Assembly (NCBI GenBank): GCA_021604565.1
Contig: BQJF01000004.1
Span: 40,543 to 104,542, forward strand
Direction: 5' to 3'
DNA from: Minwuia thermotolerans
Lineage (GTDB): Bacteria > Pseudomonadota > Alphaproteobacteria > Minwuiales > Minwuiaceae
DNA length: 64,000 bases
The notes under the pieces were generated by a model, which saw only the letters and a program-made list of their open reading frames with translations, was not told where the DNA came from and did not search any database. The position numbers were made by a program, and so were the translations under genes. Below, piece after piece: positions 23,463 through 31,614 of the stretch (position 1 is the first letter of the stretch; each line of letters starts with the position of its first letter).

Positions 23463-25013
23463 ATGACGATCCACACCATTCACGATGCCTTCTGCCAGCG
23501 TGTGAAGGCCGCGCCGGACAAGACCATGGCGGAGCGCCCGGGACAGGCCAGCCTGACCTTTGCGGAGGGGCTTTCCGGGGTCGGCAGCCTGGCGGCGGCG
23601 CTGGTGGCCCGGGGTGTGGTCAAGGGTGACAGGGTGGCAGTACAGGTCGACAAGAGTGTCGAGGCACTGCTGCTCTGCCTCGCCTGTCAGCGGGTGGGTG
23701 CGATCTTCCTGCCGCTGAACACCGGCTACACGGCCAGCGAGATCGACTATTTCGTCGGGGATGCGGAGCCACGCCTGTTCGTCTGTCGCCCGGAGGATCT
23801 GGAAAGGCTGCGGACCGCGATGCCGGGGACGGTTGCCGTCGAGAGCCTGGGCGCGCGGGCTGACGGCACCCTGCTGGACCTGGCGGCGAGCCTGTCGCCG
23901 GTGACGCAGGCCACGCCGGTGAGCCACGATGACCTGGCGGCGATCCTCTATACCTCCGGCACCACGGGACGGCCCAAGGGGGCGATGCTGTCCCACGGCA
24001 ACCTGGCGACCAACTGCGACGCGCTGCTGACCGCATGGCGTTTCACCGATCAGGACAAGCTGATCCATGCCCTGCCGATCTTCCATACGCATGGCCTCTT
24101 CGTCGCGGCCAACATGAGCCTGGCGGCGGGCGCGACCATGATCTTCCTGGAGAAGTTCGACGCCGATACGGTGCTTGACCTTATGCCGGATGCGACCGTG
24201 CTGATGGGCGTGCCGACATTCTACAGCCGTCTCGTGCAGTCCGATCGGCTGACGGCGGACAGGGTGTCGAACATGCGCCTGTTCATCTCCGGCTCGGCAC
24301 CCCTGCTGGCCGATGTCCACCTCGCCTTCCGGGCGGCAACGGGTCACGCCATCCTGGAACGCTACGGCATGACGGAAACCTGCATGATCACCTCCAACCC
24401 CTACGAGGGCGACCGCCGTGCCGGGACGGTCGGCTTTCCGCTGCAGGATGTCGAAGTGCGGATCGCGAATCGGGAGGACGGGACCGTTCTGGCACAGGGG
24501 GAGACCGGCGCCATCCAGGTGAAGGGTCCGAATGTCTTCGGCGGCTACTGGCGCATGCCGGAGAAGACCGCGAGCGAATTCACCGACGACGGTTTCTTCA
24601 TCACCGGCGATCTCGGGCGGTTCGATGCGGAGGGCTATCTGCACATCGTCGGGCGCGACAAGGACCTGGTGATCTCCGGTGGCTACAACGTCTATCCGAA
24701 GGAGATCGAGCAACTGATCGACGAGGTGCCGGGCGTGGTCGAATCGGCGGTCATCGGCCTGCCGCATCCGGACTTCGGGGAGGCTGTGACCGCTGTCGTC
24801 GTTGCCCAAGCGGGTGCGGAGCTGGATGAGGCTTCGGTCATTGCAGCGATCTCTGCCGGACTGGCGCGCTACAAGCAGCCGAAACAGGTGCTGTTCGCAG
24901 ACGCCCTGCCGCGTAATGTCATGGGCAAGGTGCAGAAGAACGTTCTGCGCGATACACACGCCGGGCTCTACAAGGGCGAGGGAGAATTGTCGGGAAGGAG
25001 TCGGAGCCGATGA
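23463..25013 (+). CDS. matB: malonyl-CoA synthetase (acyl-AMP ligase)
   Basis: Activates malonate (possibly methylmalonate) to the CoA thioester using ATP. The 516 residues have the AMP-binding loop YTSGTTGRPKGA near residue 162, HALPIFHTHGLFVA near 200, RYGMTETCM near 300, TGDLGRFDAEGYLHIVGR, and the C-terminal lysine motif NVMGKVQK. The HTHGLFVA segment and overall sequence match the RpMatB type. It is coupled by an ATGA overlap to an amidase gene. No malonyl-CoA decarboxylase (matA) or transporter (matC) is adjacent. Confidence 0.87.
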   Translation: MTIHTIHDAFCQRVKAAPDKTMAERPGQASLTFAEGLSGVGSLAAALVARGVVKGDRVAVQVDKSVEALLLCLACQRVGAIFLPLNTGYTASEIDYFVGDAEPRLFVCRPEDLERLRTAMPGTVAVESLGARADGTLLDLAASLSPVTQATPVSHDDLAAILYTSGTTGRPKGAMLSHGNLATNCDALLTAWRFTDQDKLIHALPIFHTHGLFVAANMSLAAGATMIFLEKFDADTVLDLMPDATVLMGVPTFYSRLVQSDRLTADRVSNMRLFISGSAPLLADVHLAFRAATGHAILERYGMTETCMITSNPYEGDRRAGTVGFPLQDVEVRIANREDGTVLAQGETGAIQVKGPNVFGGYWRMPEKTASEFTDDGFFITGDLGRFDAEGYLHIVGRDKDLVISGGYNVYPKEIEQLIDEVPGVVESAVIGLPHPDFGEAVTAVVVAQAGAELDEASVIAAISAGLARYKQPKQVLFADALPRNVMGKVQKNVLRDTHAGLYKGEGELSGRSRSR

Positions 25014-26479
25014 ACGGAATCAGCGGCGGCAGCACGCAGGCGGCCAGGGACGACATGATCTTCGCCGACGCGACCGCCCTGTCGGAGGCGATCGCAACGC
25101 GGCAGATCTCCTGCGTCGAGGTCATGCGGACCTATCTGGGTCGCATCAGGCGTTTCAATCCGGTCCACAATGCCATCATCTCCATGCGGGACGAGGATGT
25201 GCTGATGGCAGAGGCGGCGGATGCGGACGCCGATCTGGCAGCGGGCCGCCACAGGGGCTGGATGCATGGCTTTCCGCTGGCGGTGAAGGACCTCACCGCG
25301 ACTGCCGGAATTCCGACGACCTTCGGCTCCCCGCTGTTTGCCGACAATGTGCCGACGCAGGATTGCCTGATGGTCAGGCGGATGCGTGCCGCAGGTGCCA
25401 TCGTCATCGGCAAGACCAACACCCCGGAGTTCGGTCTCGGTTCCCATACCTACAACCCGCTGCACGGCCTCACCCGCAATGCCTGGAAGCCGGAGCTGTC
25501 GGCAGGGGGGTCCAGCGGCGGTGCGGCGGTCTCCCTCGCGCTCGGCATGCAGCCGGTGGCTGATGGCAGCGACATGATGGGGTCGCTGCGCAACCCAGGT
25601 GCCTTCAACAACGTCCTGGGCCTGCGTCCCTCCCTGGGGCGTGTGCCGGCGGGGCCGAAGCCGGAGATGTTTGTCCATCAGCTCGGCGTGAACGGCCCCA
25701 TGGCCCGCAGCGTGCGCGACCTCGCGCATCTGCTGGATATCCAGTCCGGCTTCGAGCCCGCCGCGCCCCTGAGTTTCGCGGCCCCGGAGACCCCCTTCGC
25801 GGACTGTCTGGAAGGCGGGGTGAACGGTCTGCGTATCGGCTGGATCGGCGACTGGGACGGGTATTACCCTTGCGAGGACGGCATTCTCGATCTCTGCAGT
25901 CGGGGCGTGGAGCAGTTCGCGGCGCTTGGCGCGGTTGTCGAGCCACTGATCCCGGACTTCGCACCTGACCGGCTGTGGACGACGTGGACCACCCTGCGCC
26001 ACTGGTCTGTCGCCGGTTCCCATGCCGCCTTCCTCGCCAACCCCGAGACCCGGAACCTGATGAAACCGGAACTGGTGTGGGAAGTGGAGAAGGGGCTGAC
26101 GCTTTCGGCGCTCGACATCCACCAGGCCAGCGTCGCGCGCAGTGAATGGTTCCAGTGCCTGATCGGCCTGTTCACCCGCTATGACGCGGTTGCCCTGCCG
26201 ACAGCGCAGGTGTTCCCGTTCGATGCGAAGATCGCATGGCCGGACAGGATCGCTGGCAGGGCAATGGACACCTATCACCGCTGGATGGAAATCGTCATCG
26301 CAGGCTCGCTCAGTAGCTGCCCCTCGATCAACCTGCCAGCCGGGTTCGACCCATCAGGCCGCCCGACGGGCTTTCAGTTGATCGGTCGACCGCGCGGAGA
26401 GCAGCAACTGCTGCAGATGGCCGCCCGCTATGAGGAAGCAACCGACTGGCTGTCGATGCGGCCCGCAGGCGCGCTCTGA
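25010..26479 (+). CDS. amidase-signature family amidase
   Basis: Hydrolyses a carboxylic amide to acid and ammonia. The 489 residues carry the Ser-cisSer-Lys triad: K93 (AVKDLTATAG), the SAGGSSGGAA loop with Ser168/169, and nucleophile Ser192 in GSDMMGSLRNP. Its ATG overlaps the matB stop. Rhizobial malonamidase E2 is an amidase-signature enzyme that yields malonate, so a malonamate- or malonamide-using role feeding MatB is an attractive inference. Amidase-signature proteins are promiscuous and the sequence does not prove the substrate. Confidence 0.85.
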   Translation: MNGISGGSTQAARDDMIFADATALSEAIATRQISCVEVMRTYLGRIRRFNPVHNAIISMRDEDVLMAEAADADADLAAGRHRGWMHGFPLAVKDLTATAGIPTTFGSPLFADNVPTQDCLMVRRMRAAGAIVIGKTNTPEFGLGSHTYNPLHGLTRNAWKPELSAGGSSGGAAVSLALGMQPVADGSDMMGSLRNPGAFNNVLGLRPSLGRVPAGPKPEMFVHQLGVNGPMARSVRDLAHLLDIQSGFEPAAPLSFAAPETPFADCLEGGVNGLRIGWIGDWDGYYPCEDGILDLCSRGVEQFAALGAVVEPLIPDFAPDRLWTTWTTLRHWSVAGSHAAFLANPETRNLMKPELVWEVEKGLTLSALDIHQASVARSEWFQCLIGLFTRYDAVALPTAQVFPFDAKIAWPDRIAGRAMDTYHRWMEIVIAGSLSSCPSINLPAGFDPSGRPTGFQLIGRPRGEQQLLQMAARYEEATDWLSMRPAGAL

Positions 26480-26488
26480 GCGGAGATG

Positions 26489-26956
26489 CTATTCCGGTGA
26501 GGTTGCTTTGTCCGGGTCCGGATACCGGCCACCGACCGTCGCATGGGTGATTTCGCGGCCCGTCGTGGTGTCGATCAGCTTTGGCGTGACGGGGATGCCG
26601 GTTTCGCGGTCGACCAGCGTTACCGATGATCCGGACGGGGCCGGGACGTTCGCGTTGGCCCAGTCCACCAGGGTCACGATCACCGGATAGAGCGCCTTGC
26701 CGCGCTCCGTCAGCAGGTACTCATGGCGGGGCGGGCGCTGCTGGTACTGCTTCCGCTGCAGGACGCCGGCGCTTTCCAGCTTCTTCAGCCGGTCCGACAG
26801 GACATGGCGGGTGATGCCCAGACGCTCCTGCATCTGTTCGAAGCGCCTGATGCCCTGGAAGCAGTCGCGCAGGATCAGCATGGTCCAGCGGTCGCCGATG
26901 ACCGACAGGCCGCGCGCGACCGGACAGGCTTCCTCGCTCAGGTCATTCCAGCGCAT
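26489..26956 (-). CDS. HxlR-family transcriptional regulator
   Basis: A 155-residue winged-helix regulator. The family opening CPVARGLSVIGDRWTMLILR is clear, with the conserved N-terminal Cys used for redox or electrophile sensing in several HxlR proteins. GIRRFEQMQERLGITRHVLS is the recognition region. The C-terminal tail after residue 105 is longer than in minimal HxlR proteins and may bind a ligand. It is divergent from a MATE exporter across a palindromic promoter, which is a typical repressor-efflux arrangement. Confidence 0.88.
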   Translation of the reverse strand: MRWNDLSEEACPVARGLSVIGDRWTMLILRDCFQGIRRFEQMQERLGITRHVLSDRLKKLESAGVLQRKQYQQRPPRHEYLLTERGKALYPVIVTLVDWANANVPAPSGSSVTLVDRETGIPVTPKLIDTTTGREITHATVGGRYPDPDKATSPE

Positions 26957-27003
26957 GGGTCACTCGCTCTCCGCAAAGGTGCAGGTGCGATGAATAGCAC
27001 AGA

Positions 27004-27032
27004 TTGACAGGTTCCAAAAGGGAATGCAGTAT
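27004..27032 (+). promoter_or_regulatory. predicted promoter of the MATE gene
   Basis: A perfect TTGACA at 27004-27009 is followed after 17 bp by CAGTAT (27027-27032), a weak -10. The palindromic operator at 27011-27051 covers the spacer, the -10 and the start region, consistent with repression. It implies that translation starts downstream at 27111. Confidence 0.5.
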
Positions 27033-27051
27033 ATGCATTCCAAAAAGGAAC
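27011..27051. promoter_or_regulatory. 41-bp bipartite palindrome, likely HxlR operator
   Basis: Inner arms GGAATGCA (27021-27028) and TGCATTCC (27034-27041) and outer arms GTTCC (27011-27015) and GGAAC (27047-27051) share one centre at 27031. It also reads as two TTCC-N5-GGAA sites. It sits in the divergent region between the HxlR regulator and the MATE exporter. Confidence 0.6.
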
Positions 27052-27110
27052 TGACTGGACCTGTGCGCCACGCCCTGCGACGCGCGGCCCCTGAACCCGA
27101 GGACCTGCGC

Positions 27111-28517
27111 ATGACGACAGAAGCCAGCACGATTGCCGCAACACCGGCGCCCCCGGCATCGGCAGTCGCCCATTCGGCCCGGACGCAGTTGCTGCTGACG
27201 GCCCCGATAGGCCGCACCCTGTTGCGGCTGGCGGCACCGAATGTCGTCGCCATGTTCGTCATGGCGGCGGTAAGCATCGCGGAAGGTTTCTTCGCCGGTG
27301 TCCTGGGGATTACCGCACTGGCCGGGCTGGCGCTGGTCTTCCCGCTGGTGATGCTGACCCAGATGCTCTCCGCCGGGGCCATGGGCGGGGCGATCTCCGG
27401 TGCCATCGCACGGGCGCTCGGGAACAGCAATCCCGAGCGCGCGGGCAACCTGACCTGGGCGGCCTGGAGCATCGCGGTCACGATAGCCGTCCTGTCGGCG
27501 GTCCTGATGGACCTGTTCGGCAGGGACGTCTTCGAGCTGCTGGGCGGAGGTGGTGAAACGGTGGATGCCGCACTGGCCTATGCCGGTGTCTTCTTCCCCG
27601 GCTGCATCACCATCTGGCTCTGCCACTCCTCCCTCAGCGTCATTCGCGGGTCCGGCAACATGGGCATCCCGTCCATGGTGCTCTTTCTCGTTTCACTCGG
27701 TTCCATCCCCATTGCCGGGACACTGTCGCTCGGCTGGGGACCGTTCCCGGCGCTCGGGATGCAGGGCCTGGCCGCCGGGCATGTGCTGGCCTATGCCATC
27801 GGCGCGATCGTCGCGCTCACCTTCGTCGGCACCGGACGGGTCGGTTTCCTTGTCAGGGGGCGACTGAAGGGTCTGCGGCGAGATCTTTACCGGGACATCC
27901 TCAGTGTTGGCCTGATCGCCTCCCTCAGCACCACGCAGACCGTGCTCACGACCGTGCTGATGGTCGGTCTGGTCGGCCTGCATGGGGAGGCGGCGCTGGC
28001 TGGCTACGGTCTGGGCGCGCGGCTGGAGTTCCTGATGATCCCCGTCGTTTTCGGCATAGGCGCGGCCATGACCGCCATGGTCGGGGCCAACATCGGGGCG
28101 GGCAACAGGTCCCGCGCCCTGCGGGTGGCCTGGACCGGGTCCTTCGCGGCAGCGCTGATCGTCGGCAGTATCGGTGCGGTGCTCTCGTTGCAGCCCGATC
28201 TCTGGCTGCGCATCTTCCTGGATGCGTCCGACGCGGCAGCGCTGGAGGCCGGGCGCAGCTATTTCCGCACCGTCGCGCCGTTCTATTTCTTCTATGCCCT
28301 GGGCCTGGCCCTGTTCTTCGCCAGCCAGGGGGCAAGCCGCATGGTCTGGCCCATGATCGCCAGCATCTTCCGCATCGTCACCGCGTTCGGTCTGGCGCTG
28401 TTCCTGACCCGTTCAATGGGCATGGGTGTGGCGGGTGTGTTCAGCGGTGTCGCCGCAGGCATGCTGGTCTACGGCATCCTCACCGCCCTCTCGGTGCGCC
28501 TGACCCGCTGGCGCTGA
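27111..28517 (+). CDS. MATE-family multidrug/toxin exporter
   Basis: A 468-residue inner-membrane efflux protein with about twelve hydrophobic segments, using Na+ or H+ gradients to export organic compounds. PIGRTLLRLAAPNVVAMFVM opens the first bundle, and the second half repeats the pattern around GYGLGARLEFLMIPVVFGIG. Start at 27111 (MTTEASTIA) is chosen because GAGG lies 7 bp before it and the predicted promoter and operator at 27004-27051 would lie inside the gene if earlier in-frame Mets (27024, 27033) were used. Regulation by the divergent HxlR protein is likely. Confidence 0.86.
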   Translation: MTTEASTIAATPAPPASAVAHSARTQLLLTAPIGRTLLRLAAPNVVAMFVMAAVSIAEGFFAGVLGITALAGLALVFPLVMLTQMLSAGAMGGAISGAIARALGNSNPERAGNLTWAAWSIAVTIAVLSAVLMDLFGRDVFELLGGGGETVDAALAYAGVFFPGCITIWLCHSSLSVIRGSGNMGIPSMVLFLVSLGSIPIAGTLSLGWGPFPALGMQGLAAGHVLAYAIGAIVALTFVGTGRVGFLVRGRLKGLRRDLYRDILSVGLIASLSTTQTVLTTVLMVGLVGLHGEAALAGYGLGARLEFLMIPVVFGIGAAMTAMVGANIGAGNRSRALRVAWTGSFAAALIVGSIGAVLSLQPDLWLRIFLDASDAAALEAGRSYFRTVAPFYFFYALGLALFFASQGASRMVWPMIASIFRIVTAFGLALFLTRSMGMGVAGVFSGVAAGMLVYGILTALSVRLTRWR

Positions 28518-28554
28518 CCGGGACAGGGAGGCCGCAGCAGTCCGGAAAAAGAAA

Positions 28555-28582
28555 AAGGCCGGGACATTTCTGCCCCGGCCTT
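28555..28582 (-). terminator. intrinsic terminator of carD (possibly bidirectional)
   Basis: Stem arms AAGGCCGGG and CCCGGCCTT form 9 bp with a 10-nt loop. On the minus strand it is followed by TTTCTTTTT, a good U tract. It lies between the convergent carD and MATE genes and may also serve the plus strand. Confidence 0.8.
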
Positions 28583-28610
28583 GTCTGTCGCATCGCTGTC
28601 GCCGGATCGG

Positions 28611-29156
28611 TCAGGCGGCGAGGAAGCGGTTCAGTTTCTCTTCGGCGTTCTCGTGGGCGATCTTCTCCACGGCGGCCAGTTCGCGCGTCAGCCGCTCCTT
28701 GGCGGCTTCGTAGATCTGGCGTTCCGAATAGGACTGGTCCGGCTGGTCCTCGTTGCGGTGCAGGTCGCGCACGACCTCCGCGATGGAGACCGGATCGCCG
28801 GAGTTGATCTTCGCCTCGTACTCCTGCGCGCGGCGCGACCACATGGTGCGCTTGACGCGGGCGCGGCCCTTCAGCGTATCCATCGCCTGCTTCATCAGCT
28901 TGGTGGAAGCGAGGGCGCGCATGCCGGTGGCCGTCGCCTTGGTGACGGGGACACGCAGGGTCATCTTCTCGTGCGGGAAATCGATGACAAAGAGTTGCAG
29001 CTTGAAACCGGAAATTTCCTGATCCTCGACAGCCGTGATCATGCCGACGCCGTGGGAGGGATAGACAACATAGTCATTGGCCTGGAATTCCAGCTTCGCC
29101 TTCTTTTTGCGCGGCGCAGCCTTGGCCCGGACCTCGGTAGAACTTGCTTCAGTCAT
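28611..29156 (-). CDS. carD: CarD/CdnL-family RNA polymerase-binding regulator
   Basis: 181 residues. The basic N-terminal tail (KAAPRKKKAKLEFQ) is followed by the RNA polymerase interaction domain, DYVVYPSHGVGMITAVEDQE at about residues 28-47. A helical C-terminal domain includes the conserved tryptophan region KRTMWSRRAQEYEAKINSGD. CarD/CdnL stabilises open complexes at rRNA and other promoters. Start at 29156 (MTEASSTEV) with AAGGACTG upstream; a longer frame to 29489 lacks homology. An intrinsic terminator follows. Confidence 0.92.
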   Translation of the reverse strand: MTEASSTEVRAKAAPRKKKAKLEFQANDYVVYPSHGVGMITAVEDQEISGFKLQLFVIDFPHEKMTLRVPVTKATATGMRALASTKLMKQAMDTLKGRARVKRTMWSRRAQEYEAKINSGDPVSIAEVVRDLHRNEDQPDQSYSERQIYEAAKERLTRELAAVEKIAHENAEEKLNRFLAA

Positions 29157-29539
29157 ATCAGTCCTTCTCTTTCTGCCGCTTCGGGCACCCTGACGGTCCG
29201 AAGCGGTTCCTGTCCGCGCATCCTCAAACGGCAAGACCTTGCCTGAACCATCCCGGAAGACGGTTCCTTCAGGACAAACGGGACATGCAAGGCCAGGTCG
29301 TCCGCCGGGCGCGCGGTACAAATTCGGTTCCGACACGAAAAAACGGGCCGCTGTCAGCCGCCCGCCGTGTATCCGGTCACACAGATGCGCGCCCGCAACT
29401 CCCTGACCAGGGAAATATATAACACAAAAATGACAGTTCTCACAGTACTGACTCGCGTTCAGTGAACACAAATCAGCATGACCGGCCATGCACGCTCACA
29501 TGGCCGGGGCACTGTGCCTGACAGGCGTTCGCGCTGGTG
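29157..29539. other. intergenic region upstream of carD, downstream of fdxA
   Basis: No gene is seen in this 383-bp stretch. It should hold the carD promoter on the minus strand. A conspicuously AT-rich segment around 29405-29440 contains TATATATT-like sequence that could provide a -10 element, leaving a long leader of roughly 250 nt for carD. A hairpin at 29482-29507 belongs to the fdxA end. Confidence 0.45.
29482..29507 (-). terminator. hairpin downstream of fdxA
   Basis: A perfect 9-bp stem CCGGCCATG/CATGGCCGG with an 8-nt loop lies 32 bp after the fdxA stop. It is followed on the minus strand by a moderately U-rich stretch. Confidence 0.55.
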
Positions 29540-29878
29540 TCAGTCGCCCGCGCCGGGGTTCGTGCTGAAATGCTTCTCGAACTTGCCCGGAGTCTCGCGC
29601 CAGTCGTCGGCATCGGCCGGGCTTTCGCCCTTGCGCGTGATGTTGGGCCACTTCTCCGAATATTCCCGATTCAGCTCCAGCCACTTGTCGGCTTCCGGAT
29701 CGGTATCGGGCAGGATGGCCTCGATCGGGCACTCGGGCTCACAGACGCCGCAGTCGATGCATTCGTCGGGGTGGATCACCAGCATGTTCTCGCCCTCGTA
29801 GAAGCAATCCACCGGACAGACTTCCACACAATCCTGGAACTTGCACTTGATGCAGTTCTCCGCGACGACATAAGGCAT
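29540..29878 (-). CDS. fdxA: seven-iron (3Fe-4S/4Fe-4S) ferredoxin
   Basis: A 112-residue electron carrier of the FdxA type. Cluster ligands are in [22 protein letters not shown] near the N terminus and in [13 protein letters not shown] near residues 39-51. The family's C-terminal extension ([16 protein letters not shown]) is present. The second half-motif gives the 4Fe-4S site; the first gives the 3Fe-4S site with a non-ligand residue in between. GAAGG precedes the ATG. The neighbourhood with carD is a recurring alphaproteobacterial arrangement. Confidence 0.93.
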   Translation of the reverse strand: MPYVVAENCIKCKFQDCVEVCPVDCFYEGENMLVIHPDECIDCGVCEPECPIEAILPDTDPEADKWLELNREYSEKWPNITRKGESPADADDWRETPGKFEKHFSTNPGAGD

Positions 29879-29945
29879 CTGCCTTCACTCCCCTTGGTTT
29901 TCCCGTGATGCACCGGTGACCCTTTCACCGGCTCTCGGGTATCAC

Positions 29946-30425
29946 TCAATCCGAACTGCCCTGCAGCCGTTCGGCGACGCGTTGCCGCGCCTCGCCATTT
30001 TCCCTGTCGGAAACATAGATGAGGCCTCCGATGCGGCGCAACAGGTTGGCTTCATAGGCGTGCAATTCGCCGTCTGCAAGCACGACCTCCCAGAGCATCT
30101 CGATCACTTCCACCCGGCGTTCCGAGGGATAGCCTTCCTTGATGGCACGGGTGAAGGTGCTGATCTCGACGGCATCCTGCTGACGGCTCTCGGCCATCTC
30201 GATCAGCGATGTGGTTTCGTCGGCAGTCAGCGCGAACTTCTCGGCCAGCACGCGCCGCACCGTTGTCTGCTCCGTCGCGTCGAACTCCCCGTCCAGATGC
30301 GCGGCCTCGATCAGCAGGATCGCGGCTGCCAGATGCAGGTCGTCGGGCGCGGCGCTGGCCGCCTCGGCAGCGCTTCCACCGCGCAGGCTCTCGAGCCATC
30401 GCGTCACACGGTTCGTTGAGGCCAT
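29946..30425 (-). CDS. TerB-family (tellurite resistance-like) protein
   Basis: 159 residues, all helical and acidic, with the TerB pattern AAAILLIEAAHLDGEFDATE near residue 32 and EVVLADGELHAYEANLLRRI near residue 112, each carrying the conserved D-G-E/E metal-like sites. TerB proteins are scaffolds in stress and membrane-associated complexes; tellurite resistance itself is not implied. It sits upstream of fdxA on the same strand. This is the second TerB-type protein in the window, after the TerB-DnaJ protein at 3264-4031. Confidence 0.85.
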   Translation of the reverse strand: MASTNRVTRWLESLRGGSAAEAASAAPDDLHLAAAILLIEAAHLDGEFDATEQTTVRRVLAEKFALTADETTSLIEMAESRQQDAVEISTFTRAIKEGYPSERRVEVIEMLWEVVLADGELHAYEANLLRRIGGLIYVSDRENGEARQRVAERLQGSSD

Positions 30426-30486
30426 TCGGAAATGTTCCTGAGTCCTGTGTTCAGCCGGTCATGTGCACAGACGACATATCGCTCGT

Positions 30487-30996
30487 TCAGAAAAGGCCAA
30501 GCGTGTCGATCTTGGAAAGTTCGCGCGGGTCAAGCTGGCGCTGGTCCGCGTCGCGCTTGTTGAACAGCACCAGATCGGTCAGCAGGGTGTTGACCTTCGA
30601 CAGGCTCTGCTCCTGCGCGGCGGCGAGATCGCGAATGCCCTCCGGCGGTGACATGGCCCCGGCGGAACGCAGCAACGCCAGCTCGCCACTGGTCGCGCCC
30701 TCCGGCCCGGTTCCGGTGACGGATGTGACAATGCGGCCGTCCTGCCCGATGGCGACGGACGTGACGCGCTTTCCGGTGCGGGGCGCGGCGGTCTGCTGCA
30801 CGCCACCGGGTCCCGGCGGGCGCAGGTTGAAGTCGGGCGGGACAACAAGCGGGGAGAACACGGTCACCCGGCTTTCGTCCGGTGACGACTTGTTCAGACC
30901 CAGCGAGTTCTTCACCGTGTCGCAGCCGCCAACCACCAGCACCAGGGCCAGCACGGGCAGCAGACGGGTCAGACGATTTTCAAGACTGGTTTTCAT
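30487..30996 (-). CDS. DUF3035 lipoprotein
   Basis: 169 residues with a lipoprotein signal peptide ending VLVVGGC (Cys at about residue 25), so anchored in a membrane. The mature part opens DTVKNSLGLNKSSPDES and VVPPDFNLRPPGPGG, the typical pattern of alphaproteobacterial DUF3035 proteins, whose function is unassigned. The start at 30996 overlaps the end of lspA by 17 bp, so the two are co-transcribed. LspA is the peptidase that would cut this very signal peptide. Confidence 0.83.
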   Translation of the reverse strand: MKTSLENRLTRLLPVLALVLVVGGCDTVKNSLGLNKSSPDESRVTVFSPLVVPPDFNLRPPGPGGVQQTAAPRTGKRVTSVAIGQDGRIVTSVTGTGPEGATSGELALLRSAGAMSPPEGIRDLAAAQEQSLSKVNTLLTDLVLFNKRDADQRQLDPRELSKIDTLGLF

Positions 30997-31477
30997 GGCT
31001 GCCGTTTCTAGCGCCAAGACGGCGTCCGAACAAGGAATCCAGCAGCAGGATAGCCACTCCGCATGAAATTGCGATATCCGCCACGTTGAAAGCGGGCCAG
31101 TGCCAGCCCGCCACATGAAAGTCGAAGAAGTCCGCGACCTGTCCGTAATTGACCCGATCGATGGCATTTCCGATGGCCCCGCCGATCACGGCTGCGAGTG
31201 CCAGGCGCTGCCAGGGCCCTTCCGCGCGGCGCATCCAGAAGAACAGGAAGACCGAAACCACGAGGTTCACCCCTGCAAGGATCCAGCGTGTCTCCGCCGG
31301 GTCGCCGCCGAACAGGCCGAAGCTGACCCCGGAGTTCCAGACCATCACCAGATTGAAGAACGGGGTCAGCGTCAGGGTGGCAAAGTCCCGTGCCGCCATG
31401 ACGTCGATCAGCCACGCCTTGGTGGCCTGATCGAGGACGATCAGAAGGGCCGAGAATACCAGCGCGCGAGCGATCAT
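30980..31477 (-). CDS. lspA: lipoprotein signal peptidase (signal peptidase II)
   Basis: Removes the signal peptide from prolipoproteins after lipid attachment. 165 residues with four hydrophobic segments. The catalytic aspartates are visible in GNAIDRVNYGQVADFFDF and FNVADIAISCGV, and the N-terminal substrate region in IVLDQATKAWL. Start at 31477 (MIARALVF). The gene overlaps the downstream DUF3035 lipoprotein gene. ileS, often upstream of lspA in other bacteria, is not here. Confidence 0.93.
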   Translation of the reverse strand: MIARALVFSALLIVLDQATKAWLIDVMAARDFATLTLTPFFNLVMVWNSGVSFGLFGGDPAETRWILAGVNLVVSVFLFFWMRRAEGPWQRLALAAVIGGAIGNAIDRVNYGQVADFFDFHVAGWHWPAFNVADIAISCGVAILLLDSLFGRRLGARNGSHENQS

Positions 31478-31614
31478 TGCGGATCCGACGAATGGGGCAT
31501 GTTGTTGTTGCTGACAGTTGGCCGCGCCAGCGCATCGGGTCAAGCCCCTTCTCCTGCGGCGCGGCAGAGTCCAGTATGCAGGCATCAATTGAGCGACCCT
31601 GGGGAGGATCGGAC

